A stretch of DNA of 64,000 nt, from positions 5,053,251 through 5,117,250 of the forward strand of contig NZ_KK073874.1 of the NCBI RefSeq assembly GCF_000585375.1, given 5' to 3'. This document shows, one piece after another, positions 8,649 to 17,404 of this stretch. Positions within the stretch are counted from its first letter, which is position 1. Each line of letters opens with the position of its first letter. The stretch comes from Cryptosporangium arvum DSM 44712. GTDB lineage: Bacteria; Actinomycetota; Actinomycetes; Mycobacteriales; Cryptosporangiaceae. Below the pieces are notes generated by a model, which saw nothing but the letters and a program-made list of their open reading frames with translations, was not told the DNA's origin and searched no databases. Position numbers and translations under genes: made by a program.

Positions 8649-11636
8649 TTAGTCGGTGTCCACCCAGACCGGGGAGGACCAGGCCATCTCGCCGTCCACC
8701 TGGATGACGCGGACGTAGTAGTAGGCGCCGTCGCCCACGTCGTCGGTCCAGTGCAGACGCTGCTCGCGGGTGCCGAGCGAGGTGAGGCCCCCGGTCGCGC
8801 GGAGCACGGTCAGCCGCCCGCCCTCGCCGCCGGGCAGCTCCAGACCGACGAGCTTCGCCAGTCTCGTACGCACCCCGCCGAGGGTGACCGTCGCGTCGGG
8901 CGGGCCCACCAGCGTCAGTTCGACGCCGCCGCGCTGCGCGCCGTAGGGCTCCCCGAACGACTTGGTCGACGCGCGCCAGCGGGCCGACGTGCGGCTGACC
9001 GCGGTGAGTTCCGGCGACAGGTACGGGGTGGCCAGGATCTCGCCGCCCTCGATCGTCAGCTCGCCGGACCAGTCGGTGGTCACCGCACTGCGGCCGAACT
9101 CGATCCGGATCGGGAGCTCGAGGTGCCCGTCGGCGAGGTCGAGAGCCGGGCGGAGTTCGCGGATCGTCTCGCCGTCGCGGACCAGCTGGATCCGGGCCAG
9201 GTCCCGGTACCCGCGGGCGTAGACCTCGATCCCGACCGGGCCGGTGCGCCGGATCTCCGAGCCCATGAACGCGCCGCCGACCCGGACGTCGACGAGCACG
9301 TCGCGGGTGGTGGCGCCGAAGACGCGCCGGTCGGTCAACGCGGTGAAGACACCGTCACGGGTGAGCCGGTCGGCGAACGCTCCGACGTAGCTGGCGCCGT
9401 TGCCGTGATCGGAGCTGGCGATCAGGCCGAAGCGGTGGCCCCGGGCCAGGCCGTCGGCGACGAACGTGCCGTGCCGGGTGGCGTCGGAGTACTGGCGGAA
9501 GACGCCGTCGGCCTCGTAGTTGCCGCGGCAGGCCTGGAAGACCTCGACCAGCCGCAGGTACCGCGGGTCGGCGTAGTCCCAGTCGTACGGGATCATCGCC
9601 GAGCCCGGGTGGTGCGGGATCGTGAGCGCCGGGTGGTCCGGGTGGCGGCGCAGGCTGGTCCACAGCTCGTCCGGCGTCCGTGAGCCCTGCGCGAACGACG
9701 AGTAGATCGGGGCGCCGCGCTCCACCGAGCCGTAGATGACGTTCTGGTGGCCGGTGTCGCCGGTCCATTCGAACCCGTAGAACGGGACGAAGCGATCGTC
9801 GACGCGGAACAGGTCGGCGATCTTCTGGATCGACCACCACTGGTACGCGCTGCTGTTCTCGGAGTGGTCGGTGACCGCCCAGAAGTCGTAGTCGCAGACG
9901 TCCCAGCCGTAGCGGTAGAAGTCGTCGAGCGACGGTTCGTCGCCGGAGGTGCAGCGGCTCACCAGCGAGTGGCGGTGCAGGTCGCCCCAGTAGAGCGTGA
10001 GCGTCTCGCCGTCGACCTCGGTGGTGTAGCGGTCGGGAGCCGCGCCGAGCCAGGTGCGGGCCTCGCGCCGGGTGCTGCTCTCGACGAGCGCGAGCGGCCG
10101 CTCGGCGCGGGCCGGCCCGGTCGCTGACGGGCGGGTGGCGGAGCGGATCACGCCCACGCCGTGCAGGCCGTGCCACACCACCGAGCCGAGGTGCTCGAGC
10201 AGCACCGGGCACTCGCGCCCGCCGAACCCCTCGGTCCAGGTGAGGCTGCGCTCCAGCCGCCCGTCGGCCTGCCAGGCGACGCGGACGCCGTCGGGCGCGG
10301 CGCAGATCGCCGGCTCCTCCAAGGTGCCGTCGCTGCCGCCGAACGTGACCGGGGCCGACCAGCCGTCCGGGCCGAGCGTCTGGGCGGCGACCTCCCAGTA
10401 GTAGGTCATCAGCGGCAGCTGGCGGTGCACCCGGTAGGCGACGGTCAGACCGCCGTCCGGGTCCGCGACCAGGCGCGGCAACCCGCCGGGTACGACGTTC
10501 AGGCCGGGGGCGAGCACCCCGCCGGCCTCCCGGAGCCCGTCGTCGGTCACCCGCACCACACGCAGCGCCGCGGCGACGTCGGGGAGAAGTTCGGGTGGGA
10601 CGGAGTCGCCGGACTCGCGGGCGCCGGCGACCGCGGGGGCGTCGGCCAGCTCCGCGGCCGGGCGCAGGCGGGTGGGGCCGGAGCCGCCGTGACCGTGCAC
10701 GGCGATGAGGTCGAACGCGCACCAGACCGCGCCGTCGGTGGTGACCGCGAGGCTCGGGTGCAGCGCGTAGTCGGTACCGGAACTCACCGGGCGGATCGGC
10801 CCGGCGCCGGTGCGGACGACGACCCGGTACGAGCCGTCCACGTACTCCGACCAGGCGTAGACGCTGGAGCCGCCGGGCGTCGCGGCCACCGCGGGGTCCC
10901 AGGCGTTGCCGGCGGCGCCCGCGCTGACGAGCACGGTCTCGCCCCAGACGCCGTCGCGGTACCGGCGCGAGAAGATGCCGAAGCCGGTGCCGTGCGGGCC
11001 CTGCCAGACGGCTTCGAGCCCGTCGGGGGTCGCGACGACCTCCTGGTTGAAGCTCGGGTGGCCGCTGTCGCTGATCCGCTCCGGTTCGCCGTCGACGGGG
11101 TGCGCGAGGACGGCGACGTGCCCGGCGGCGTCGGCCCGGCCGTAGAGGACCCAGGCGACGCCGTCGGGGGCGAAGACCGCCGACGGGCGGAAGCAGTCGC
11201 CCGGATCCGGCGTGAGCACGCGCCGCTCGCCGTCGAGCTCGGCGACGATCCGCTCCCCGGCGCCTTCCTCCCAGTCGATCCAGACGTACAGCTCCCGCCC
11301 GTCGGCCGCGACGGCGACCGCGGGCCGCGCCGCCGCGCCCTCGGCCGGGGTGGAGACGTCGCGGCCGGGGACGCGGTGGTGGCCGGGGAGGTGGGGTGCC
11401 GCGGCGAGGCGGGCGTCGGCGGTGGCCAGGTAGTCGGTGAGGCGTCCGCCCCCCTCGTCGACCCACATGTAGCGCAACGGGTCGGGGTCGAGCGCCGCGA
11501 CGACGCCGGACACGTCGCGTGACCCGTCGATCGCCGCGGCCAGCCGCCGGTTGAAGGCCAGCACCCGCTCGAGGTCGGCGCGCTGGCGGTCGGTGTAGCC
11601 GTCCGCGTGATGATCGAGACCGCAGCACTCCATCAT
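8649..11636 (-). CDS. Large DUF3604 (PHP-like metal hydrolase) protein heading the proXVW operon
   Basis: A 995-aa protein starting MMECCGLDHHADGY. The second half is a DUF3604 domain of PHP-like type, with metal-ligand style motifs LYWGDLHRHSL, AVTDHSENS, LTIPHHPGSA and LIASSDHGNGAS in the expected order. The first half has repeated beta-strand/aspartate-glycine units (AVAADGRELYVWIDW, VATPDGLEAVWQG, AATPGGSSVYAWSEY, AVTTDGAVWCAFD) spaced like propeller blades. No signal peptide or membrane helix is seen, so it is probably cytoplasmic. ATG 11636 was chosen because GGGAGG lies about 7 nt upstream; a GTG 48 nt earlier is possible. Its stop is 9 bp from proX, suggesting that it acts on a substrate brought in by the importer, such as a choline or betaine ester. 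That role is inferred only from position. Confidence 0.8.
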   Translation of the reverse strand: MMECCGLDHHADGYTDRQRADLERVLAFNRRLAAAIDGSRDVSGVVAALDPDPLRYMWVDEGGGRLTDYLATADARLAAAPHLPGHHRVPGRDVSTPAEGAAARPAVAVAADGRELYVWIDWEEGAGERIVAELDGERRVLTPDPGDCFRPSAVFAPDGVAWVLYGRADAAGHVAVLAHPVDGEPERISDSGHPSFNQEVVATPDGLEAVWQGPHGTGFGIFSRRYRDGVWGETVLVSAGAAGNAWDPAVAATPGGSSVYAWSEYVDGSYRVVVRTGAGPIRPVSSGTDYALHPSLAVTTDGAVWCAFDLIAVHGHGGSGPTRLRPAAELADAPAVAGARESGDSVPPELLPDVAAALRVVRVTDDGLREAGGVLAPGLNVVPGGLPRLVADPDGGLTVAYRVHRQLPLMTYYWEVAAQTLGPDGWSAPVTFGGSDGTLEEPAICAAPDGVRVAWQADGRLERSLTWTEGFGGRECPVLLEHLGSVVWHGLHGVGVIRSATRPSATGPARAERPLALVESSTRREARTWLGAAPDRYTTEVDGETLTLYWGDLHRHSLVSRCTSGDEPSLDDFYRYGWDVCDYDFWAVTDHSENSSAYQWWSIQKIADLFRVDDRFVPFYGFEWTGDTGHQNVIYGSVERGAPIYSSFAQGSRTPDELWTSLRRHPDHPALTIPHHPGSAMIPYDWDYADPRYLRLVEVFQACRGNYEADGVFRQYSDATRHGTFVADGLARGHRFGLIASSDHGNGASYVGAFADRLTRDGVFTALTDRRVFGATTRDVLVDVRVGGAFMGSEIRRTGPVGIEVYARGYRDLARIQLVRDGETIRELRPALDLADGHLELPIRIEFGRSAVTTDWSGELTIEGGEILATPYLSPELTAVSRTSARWRASTKSFGEPYGAQRGGVELTLVGPPDATVTLGGVRTRLAKLVGLELPGGEGGRLTVLRATGGLTSLGTREQRLHWTDDVGDGAYYYVRVIQVDGEMAWSSPVWVDTD

Positions 11637-11704
11637 GGGCAGAACCCTCCCGTCCGGCGTCGAAGGAGGACAATCCCCTGGCACGGGGGGACCGATACCA
11701 ATTC

Positions 11705-11721
11705 CCTACCGACGCCATAGG
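11705..11721. promoter_or_regulatory. Candidate LysR-type binding site between divergent genes
   Basis: CCTA-(9 nt)-TAGG forms an interrupted dyad containing a T-N11-A core, the general shape of LysR-family sites. It sits 8 bp before the lysR start and 68 bp before the divergent DUF3604-proXVW operon, where such a regulator would be expected to bind. The arms are short, so this is tentative. Confidence 0.35.
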
Positions 11722-11729
11722 ATTTACGA

Positions 11730-12620
11730 ATGGACCGCCGTCAGCTGGAGTACTTCCTCGCCATCGTCCAGACCGGCGGCTTCACCAGCGCCGGCCGGCG
11801 CCTGCGCGTCGCCCAGCCCTCGCTCTCCCAGGCGATCCGCGCCCTCGAACGCGACCTCGGCACCCCGCTCTTCGACCGCCTCGGCCGCGGCGTCGGCCTC
11901 ACCGCCGCCGGGGAGGCCCTGGTCCGCCCGGCCAAACAGGTGCTGCGCGACTTCGCGACCGCCCGCGCGTCGGTGGAGAGCGTGCTCGGCCTCACCGGCG
12001 GACGGCTCGACATCGTCGCGCTCACCACGCTCGCCGTGGACCCGCTGGCCGCGCTCATCGGCCGCTTCCGCGCCGCCCACGAGCGCGTCGACGTGCGGGT
12101 CACCGACCCCGAGCTCGACGACGCGGTCACCGGCATGGTGCTCGAGGGCGACTGCGAGCTCGGCCTGGCCGAGTCACCCGGCGGCGTCGAGGGGCTGGAT
12201 CACCTGCGCCTGCGCGATCAGGAGTTCTTCGCCGTGCTCCCCCCGGGCTCGGCGATCGACGTGGCCCGCCCGATCGAGGTGGCCGAGCTCGCCACCTGGG
12301 CGCTGGTGTCCACGCCGGAGGGCACCGCGATGCGCACGCTCGTCGACCGCGAACTCGGCCGGTGCGGCACCGCGCCCCGCATCGCGGTCGAGACCACCCA
12401 CCGCGCCGCGATCGTCCCCCTGGTCCTGGCCGGAGCGGGCGCGACCGTCTTACCCCCACGCCTGGCCGAGGACGCCGCCGGTCGCGGCGCCGTCGTCGTG
12501 CCGACCACCCCCCGCCTCGTCCACGGCGCGGTCATGATGTGGCGCAGCGGCCAGCTCTCCCCGGCCGCCCGCGCCTTCGTCGACCTGACCCGCCTGGACG
12601 GGACCGCGCTCCCCACCTGA
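11730..12620 (+). CDS. LysR-family transcriptional regulator
   Basis: A 296-aa LTTR. The N-terminal winged helix-turn-helix is clear: MDRRQLEYFLAIVQTGGFTS, AQPSLSQAIRALERDLG, LFDRLGRGVGLTAAGEALV. Residues from about 90 on form the periplasmic-binding-protein-like effector domain (LDIVALTTLAVDPLAALIGRF). It diverges from the DUF3604-proXVW operon with a 93-bp gap, the classical arrangement for an LTTR controlling its neighbour, so the likely ligand is a choline/betaine-type compound or its precursor. No ribosome-binding site is obvious before ATG 11730. Confidence 0.9.
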   Translation: MDRRQLEYFLAIVQTGGFTSAGRRLRVAQPSLSQAIRALERDLGTPLFDRLGRGVGLTAAGEALVRPAKQVLRDFATARASVESVLGLTGGRLDIVALTTLAVDPLAALIGRFRAAHERVDVRVTDPELDDAVTGMVLEGDCELGLAESPGGVEGLDHLRLRDQEFFAVLPPGSAIDVARPIEVAELATWALVSTPEGTAMRTLVDRELGRCGTAPRIAVETTHRAAIVPLVLAGAGATVLPPRLAEDAAGRGAVVVPTTPRLVHGAVMMWRSGQLSPAARAFVDLTRLDGTALPT

Positions 12621-12672
12621 CCGGACGAACGAGGGCTCGCTGCTCGGGCCGGGCGACGAATAAGCTGCCGGT

Positions 12673-13605
12673 ATGGCTCCCGAACCGACGCCGGCCGAGG
12701 TGCTCGTCCTCCGACGGGCGCTGGAGGGGTCGGTGCTGCCGCGTCACCAGGCCGGCGGTTCGCCGCAGCGTTTACTCACCAGCCTGCTCGGTGAGCACTG
12801 GCTCGACGTGGACGCCGCGGTGCCGCTCGGGGTGCTCATCGACCTGGTCGCGGAGTTCGGCATCAGCGAGACCAGCGCGCGAGCCACCGCGAACCGGCTG
12901 GTCAAGCGGGGTGTGCTGGAGGCGGGCAAAGTCGGGCGACACGCCTACTACCGGCTGTCGGACACCGGCCGGCAGGACATCCGGCACAAGACCGGTACCG
13001 TGCTGGGCTTCGGCCCGTCGGCCCGCCCCTGGGACGGCCGGTGGACGCTCGCCGCGTTCAGCGTCCCCGAGGAGCAGCGCCGGTTGCGTCACCAGTTGCG
13101 CAGCTACCTGCGCTGGCTCGGGTTCGCGCCGCTCTTCGACGGACTCTGGATCTCCCCGCACGCCGGGCTCGACGCGCTCCGCGAGGTGTTCCAGGCCGTC
13201 GGCGTCGACAACCTGAGCGCGTTCCGGGTCGTGGAGACCGCGGTGGGGTGCGCACCGCTGACCGCGTGGGACCTGACCGAGATCCAGGCCGCCTACCAGA
13301 CCTTCGTCAAGGACCACGGCGCACTGCCCGAACAGCTCCAAGCCGGGTCGGTGACGCCGGCCGCGGCGCTCGTGCAGCGCACCCACCTGCTCGAGACCTG
13401 GCGGATCTTCCCCGGCCTCGACCCCGACCTGCCGGCCGAGCTGCTGCCGGAGGACTGGCCCCGCCCGGCGGCCCACGCGCTGTTCAGCGAGCTCTACGAC
13501 GGGCTCGGGGAGTTGGCGACGCTCCGCTTCCGGCAGATCGTCGCCAACCACGAACCCGACCTCGCCCCGCTCGTCGGCCACCACACGGTGGCCAGCTGGG
13601 CCTAG
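12673..13605 (+). CDS. PaaX-family transcriptional regulator, paralogue 1
   Basis: A 310-aa PaaX-like repressor. It has an N-terminal winged helix (SPQRLLTSLLGEHWLDVDAA, then FGISETSARATANRLVKRGV), a central segment WDGRWTLAAFSVPEEQRRLR with LRWLGFAPLFDGLWISPH, and a C-terminal PaaX domain. PaaX proteins respond to aryl-CoA thioesters in phenylacetate catabolism, but no paa genes are near. A close paralogue lies at 17405 on the same strand, and the two bracket the minus-strand capA-ABC operon. The stop overlaps the end of the capA-like gene by 4 bp. Confidence 0.9.
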   Translation: MAPEPTPAEVLVLRRALEGSVLPRHQAGGSPQRLLTSLLGEHWLDVDAAVPLGVLIDLVAEFGISETSARATANRLVKRGVLEAGKVGRHAYYRLSDTGRQDIRHKTGTVLGFGPSARPWDGRWTLAAFSVPEEQRRLRHQLRSYLRWLGFAPLFDGLWISPHAGLDALREVFQAVGVDNLSAFRVVETAVGCAPLTAWDLTEIQAAYQTFVKDHGALPEQLQAGSVTPAAALVQRTHLLETWRIFPGLDPDLPAELLPEDWPRPAAHALFSELYDGLGELATLRFRQIVANHEPDLAPLVGHHTVASWA

Positions 13606-14717
13606 CCCACGGCGGGCAGCGTGATCAGGCCTTCCTCCCGGCGGAACTCCGTGTCGAGGCCGGCGCGGCGGGTGATGTCCTCGATGTAGTCGGCGACCCG
13701 GTCGTCGGTCGCGGGCCGGGGCACGGCCTCGTCGTCGATCCGGAACGGGATCAGCCCGGCGGAGACGAGCCGGCCGTCGTCGGCGAACGTGCACGTCGCG
13801 AGCGCGGTGTTCCGGCTCTCGGGATGGAACGGGTACGTGGGCATGGCCGGGTCGGGCGCGAAGCCGAACAGCTCCACCCGCTTCTTCGCCCAGGCGGTGC
13901 GCTCGGCGCTCTCGCCGCCGGTCGGGTTGAGCGCCTGGGTGACCGTGACGAAGTTGCCGAGCCCGTGGTAGATCGGCGCACCCCGGTAGATCTCGACGCC
14001 GCGCATGATGTGCGCGTGGTGGGCGATCACCACCGACGCCCCGGCGTCGACCGCGGCCCGCGCGACCTGCGGCTCGTACATCTCGATCTTGGCCGGGGTG
14101 TGCCCGACGCCCTTGTGGAGCGCGACCACGACCGCATCGGCCTGCTCGCGGGCGGCGCGCACGTCGGCGGCCATCGCGTCCAGGCTCGCCGGGTCGGCGA
14201 ACGTGAAGATCTCCGGCGGGCCGCCCGGGCTGGCGTGGTCCAGCTCGTAGTGCGTGAGCACCCGGACGTAGGCGCAGCCGGCCTTCTGGCTGCGTGCCCA
14301 CGAGTCGCGCGGCCCGACGCAGTTGTAGCTGAGCACCGCGATCGTCGGGCCGGCGGTGGTGACCACGGCCGGGGTCCGCGCCTCGACCAGGTTCGCTCCG
14401 GCGCCCGCGGTCACCAGCCCGGCGTCCCGGCAGGCGGCGATCGTGTCGAGCACGCCCTGCTCACCGACGTCGAACACGTGGTTGCCGGCGAGCGTGGCGA
14501 CGGTGAACCCGGCCGCGCCGAGCGCCTTGAGGTGCGCCGGGTCGGCCGGCGGCGCGGGCACGTCGGTGGAGAGCTGCGCGGTCGACGTGCTGTGCGGCAC
14601 CTCGACGTGCCCGACCACGACGTCGGCGCCGCGCAGGATCTCGCGCGAGCCGTCGAAGAACGAGTCCGGGTCGGGCTCGTCGAGAACGAGGTCTCCGGTG
14701 GCGAGCAGGGTGGTCAT
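13602..14717 (-). CDS. CapA-family metallophosphatase-like protein, probably cytosolic
   Basis: A 371-aa protein of the CapA/PgsA (poly-gamma-glutamate synthesis) family with a calcineurin-like fold. Motifs in order are TLLATGDLVLDEP (metal Asp), HVEVPH, LAGNHVFDVG and IAHHAHIMRGVEIYRG, all containing the expected metal ligands. There is no signal peptide or transmembrane anchor, unlike membrane PgsA proteins, so it should act in the cytoplasm. Its ATG overlaps the stop of the ABC ATPase (ATGA, 14714-14717), making it the last gene of a translationally coupled four-gene operon. A role in hydrolysing or modifying the imported compound is suggested only by this linkage. Confidence 0.88.
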   Translation of the reverse strand: MTTLLATGDLVLDEPDPDSFFDGSREILRGADVVVGHVEVPHSTSTAQLSTDVPAPPADPAHLKALGAAGFTVATLAGNHVFDVGEQGVLDTIAACRDAGLVTAGAGANLVEARTPAVVTTAGPTIAVLSYNCVGPRDSWARSQKAGCAYVRVLTHYELDHASPGGPPEIFTFADPASLDAMAADVRAAREQADAVVVALHKGVGHTPAKIEMYEPQVARAAVDAGASVVIAHHAHIMRGVEIYRGAPIYHGLGNFVTVTQALNPTGGESAERTAWAKKRVELFGFAPDPAMPTYPFHPESRNTALATCTFADDGRLVSAGLIPFRIDDEAVPRPATDDRVADYIEDITRRAGLDTEFRREEGLITLPAVG

Positions 14718-15490
14718 CGGGCGGCTCCCAATCTGAAGCGGGCGAGGAACTCACGCAGCCGGGGTGTCTGGGGATCAGTGAACAGCTCGGCGGGCGGACC
14801 GGTCTCGACGACCCGCCCCCCGGCCAGGAAAACGACGCGGTCGGCGACGTCGCGGGCGAACGCCATCTCGTGCGTGACCAGCAGCATCGTCGTACCGGCC
14901 GCGGCCAGGTCGCGGACGACCCTGAGCACCTCGTCGACGAGCTCCGGGTCCAGCGCGCTGGTCGGCTCGTCGAACAGCATGATCCGGGGGCGGGTGGCCA
15001 TCGCCCGCGCGATCGCGACCCGCTGCTGCTGCCCGCCGGAGAGCTGCCGCGGGTACTTCTCGGCGTGGTCGGAGAGCCCCATCGTGGCCAGCAGCTCATC
15101 GGCCCGGGCGACGGCCTCGGCCCGCGGTACGCCGTGCACGAGCACCGGCGGGTCGACGACGTTCTGGCGCACCGTGCGGTGCCCGAACAGGTTGAACTGC
15201 TGGAAGACCATGCCCATCCGGCGACGCTGGGCCGCGACCGCCTTCTCCGGCAGCACCCGCAGGTGGGAGCCGGTGCGTTTGCGGCCGAGCAGCTCACCGT
15301 CGAGGTACATCGCGCCGTCGTCGATCGCCTCGAGCTGGTGCACGCAGCGCACCAGCGTCGACTTGCCGGAGCCGGAGGGGCCGATGACCGCGACGACCTC
15401 ACCGGCGTCCACGTCGAGGTCGACGCCGTCGAGCGCGACGTGGTCGCCGTAGCGTTTGCGCAGGCCGCGGACCTCCAGGACCCGGGTCAC
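14714..15490 (-). CDS. Polar amino acid-type ABC transporter ATP-binding protein (GlnQ/ArtP-like)
   Basis: A 258-aa ATPase starting at GTG 15490 (VTRVLEVRGLRKRYGDHVAL). Walker A is GPSGSGKST near residue 39. GMVFQQFNLFGHRTVRQN is the Q-loop form typical of amino-acid importers, and LSGGQQQRVAIARAMA with IMLFDEPTSALDPE complete the site. The start overlaps the permease stop by 4 nt and the stop overlaps the capA start by 4 nt. It powers uptake by the membrane permease encoded just upstream. Confidence 0.93.
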   Translation of the reverse strand: MTRVLEVRGLRKRYGDHVALDGVDLDVDAGEVVAVIGPSGSGKSTLVRCVHQLEAIDDGAMYLDGELLGRKRTGSHLRVLPEKAVAAQRRRMGMVFQQFNLFGHRTVRQNVVDPPVLVHGVPRAEAVARADELLATMGLSDHAEKYPRQLSGGQQQRVAIARAMATRPRIMLFDEPTSALDPELVDEVLRVVRDLAAAGTTMLLVTHEMAFARDVADRVVFLAGGRVVETGPPAELFTDPQTPRLREFLARFRLGAAR

Positions 15491-16353
15491 CGGTGCGCTC
15501 CCCGGCCGAAGTACCTCTCCAGGCGCTGCTGGCCGAGGCTGAACAGCGAGACGACGACCAGGTACCAGAGCACCGCGACGATCAGCAGCGGCACGACCTG
15601 GTAGGTGCGGCCGTAGATCGTCTGCACCGAGTACAGCAGGTCGGCCATCGCGATGACGCTCACCAGCGAGGTGCCCTTGAGAACGGTGATGAACTGGCTG
15701 CCGGTGGGCGGGATGATCGTGCGCATGGCCTGCGGCAGCACCACCCGGAAGAAGATCTGGCGGCCGCGGTACCCGAGCGACTTCGCGGCCTCGGTCTGGC
15801 CCCCGTCGACGCCGAGCAGGCCGCCGCGCACGATCTCGGCCAGGTACGCGGCCTCGTTGAGCCCGAGCCCGAGCACCGCGGCGGTCACCGGGGTGATCAG
15901 GTCGTTGCTCGACCAGCTCGCGAACTCCGGCCCGAACGGGACGCCGACCGAGATCCGCGGCAGCAGGTAACCGAGGTTGAACCAGAAGATCAGCTGCACG
16001 AGCGGCGGGATGGACCGGAACACGGTCACGTAGGCGGTGCCGGCCCAGCGCAGCGGCGCGAACATCGAGAGGCGGCAGGCCGCGATCGTCGTGCCGAGCA
16101 CCAGCCCGACCAGCATCGCGGCGACCGCCAGCAGGATCGTGGTGCCCAGCCCGCGCAGCACCGAGGCGTCGAACAGGTACTGCCCGACGACGCCCCACTC
16201 GAACGCCTCGTTGAACACGAGGAACCGCCCGAGCTGGGCGGCCAGCACGACCAGGACGGCGCCGAGGACCCAGTGGCCCCACCGCACGTGGCCCTTCGCG
16301 TGGGCGGCGTAGTCGGTGGGGTCCGCGCGGTCGGGGGCGGTCACGGTGGTCAC
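15487..16353 (-). CDS. Amino acid ABC transporter permease (HisM/GlnP family)
   Basis: A 288-aa permease. The GTG at 16353 was chosen because it overlaps the binding-protein stop by 4 nt (GTGA), matching the other junctions of this operon. It shows a His/Glu/Gln-type membrane domain: LRGLGTTILLAVAAMLVGL, VFRSIPPLVQLIFWFNLGYL and the EAA loop EAAKSLGYRGRQIFFRVVLP. Since only one permease gene is present, it presumably works as a homodimer. Confidence 0.92.
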   Translation of the reverse strand: MTTVTAPDRADPTDYAAHAKGHVRWGHWVLGAVLVVLAAQLGRFLVFNEAFEWGVVGQYLFDASVLRGLGTTILLAVAAMLVGLVLGTTIAACRLSMFAPLRWAGTAYVTVFRSIPPLVQLIFWFNLGYLLPRISVGVPFGPEFASWSSNDLITPVTAAVLGLGLNEAAYLAEIVRGGLLGVDGGQTEAAKSLGYRGRQIFFRVVLPQAMRTIIPPTGSQFITVLKGTSLVSVIAMADLLYSVQTIYGRTYQVVPLLIVAVLWYLVVVSLFSLGQQRLERYFGRGAHR

Positions 16354-17267
16354 GACTTCGCGGCCACGTTCAGCGCCGGGGCGTCCACCGCGACGTCGGT
16401 GAGGCCGTAGCTCTTCATGATCGTGTCGTACGTGCCGGTCTCGAAGAGGACCGTGAACGCGTCGAGCAGCACCGGTCCGAGCCCGCCGGTCTTCGGCGCG
16501 AGCAGCGCCAGCGCGTCGACGCCGGCGCCCTGCTCGTCGCTCTGCAGCACGTAGCCGTACTGGCCCTTCGCGGCGTTGCGGATGTCGAGCGCACCGGCCT
16601 GGGTGGCGCCGAGCGCGTCGGCCCGGCCCGAGCGCACCGCGAGGATCGTCGCGTTGGTGTCGGCGAGCGGCTGACCCTTGACCGCCGGCGCGCCCGACGT
16701 GCCGCACCAGGTCGAGAGGGCCTTGAGCTGACCCTCGACGATGCTGCCGGAGACGTACGCGACGGTGCGGCCGCACAGGTCGGCGGCCTTCTTGACGTCG
16801 GAGTCCTGTTTGAACAGGTACGCCGTCCGCGAGGTCATGTAGACGACGTTGTCGAAGTCCTTCTCGCGTTCCGGCGTGTCCTTCACCGGCCCGTTGAACG
16901 CGTCGAACCGGCCGGCCTTCATACCGGTGAGCGCGGCGGGCAGACCGGCGATCACCTCGATCCGGGTCTTGACGCCGAGCACGGCCCCGAGGGCCTTCTG
17001 CAGCTCCGGGTCGAACCCGGTGACCGTGCCGTCCTGGGCCACGACCCGGTACGGCGGGTGCGGGTCGCCGGCGAAGACGATCTCGCCCTTGTCCTGGATC
17101 GCTTGCGGCAGTTTGTCGTGGAGTTCCTTCCGGAACAGGGCCTTGGCGTCGACCGAGGGGGCTTTGGATCCTGGCTCACCGGTGTCGGAGCCGCCGCCGC
17201 AGGCCGACAGCGCCAGCACGACGACTCCCAGCGCCCCGGCCAGGGCGGACCTCGCTAACGTCAACAT
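16350..17267 (-). CDS. Amino acid ABC transporter substrate-binding lipoprotein
   Basis: A 305-aa extracellular solute-binding protein of family 3. The signal peptide from ATG 17267 ends in LALSAC with Cys23 for lipidation. A GAGGGG site lies 6-7 nt upstream of this ATG, while an ATG 18 nt earlier has none. Binding-fold signatures include DPHPPYRVVAQDGTVTGFDP and GRTVAYVSGSIVEGQLKAL. It begins the operon binding protein-permease-ATPase-CapA-like. Likely ligand is a polar or acidic amino acid or a small peptide; specificity cannot be read. Confidence 0.92.
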   Translation of the reverse strand: MLTLARSALAGALGVVVLALSACGGGSDTGEPGSKAPSVDAKALFRKELHDKLPQAIQDKGEIVFAGDPHPPYRVVAQDGTVTGFDPELQKALGAVLGVKTRIEVIAGLPAALTGMKAGRFDAFNGPVKDTPEREKDFDNVVYMTSRTAYLFKQDSDVKKAADLCGRTVAYVSGSIVEGQLKALSTWCGTSGAPAVKGQPLADTNATILAVRSGRADALGATQAGALDIRNAAKGQYGYVLQSDEQGAGVDALALLAPKTGGLGPVLLDAFTVLFETGTYDTIMKSYGLTDVAVDAPALNVAAKS

Positions 17268-17293
17268 CTCTGACCCCTCTGTCATTGAGACGG

Positions 17294-17324
17294 ATTATCT
17301 GACGCGCGCCAGGACGACTGTCAC
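17294..17324 (-). promoter_or_regulatory. Candidate promoter of the ABC-capA operon
   Basis: On the minus strand, GTGACA (17319-17324) and GATAAT (17294-17299) resemble -35 and -10 boxes separated by 19 nt, 27 nt before the start of the binding-protein gene. The spacing is longer than ideal. The divergent PaaX paralogue begins at 17405. Confidence 0.4.
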
Positions 17325-17404
17325 GCGTCGAGGTGCTGAGTGTCGTACGCCGCACCCCCTCCGCGTCAAGAGATCGGCCGGAATCGAGCGCCTAGAGTGC
17401 TCAT

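Noticed and set aside
13041-15452. An 803-aa plus-strand open frame over the capA-ABC operon
   Set aside because: It is a shadow of the minus-strand genes; capA, the ATPase and PaaX frames explain the region fully.
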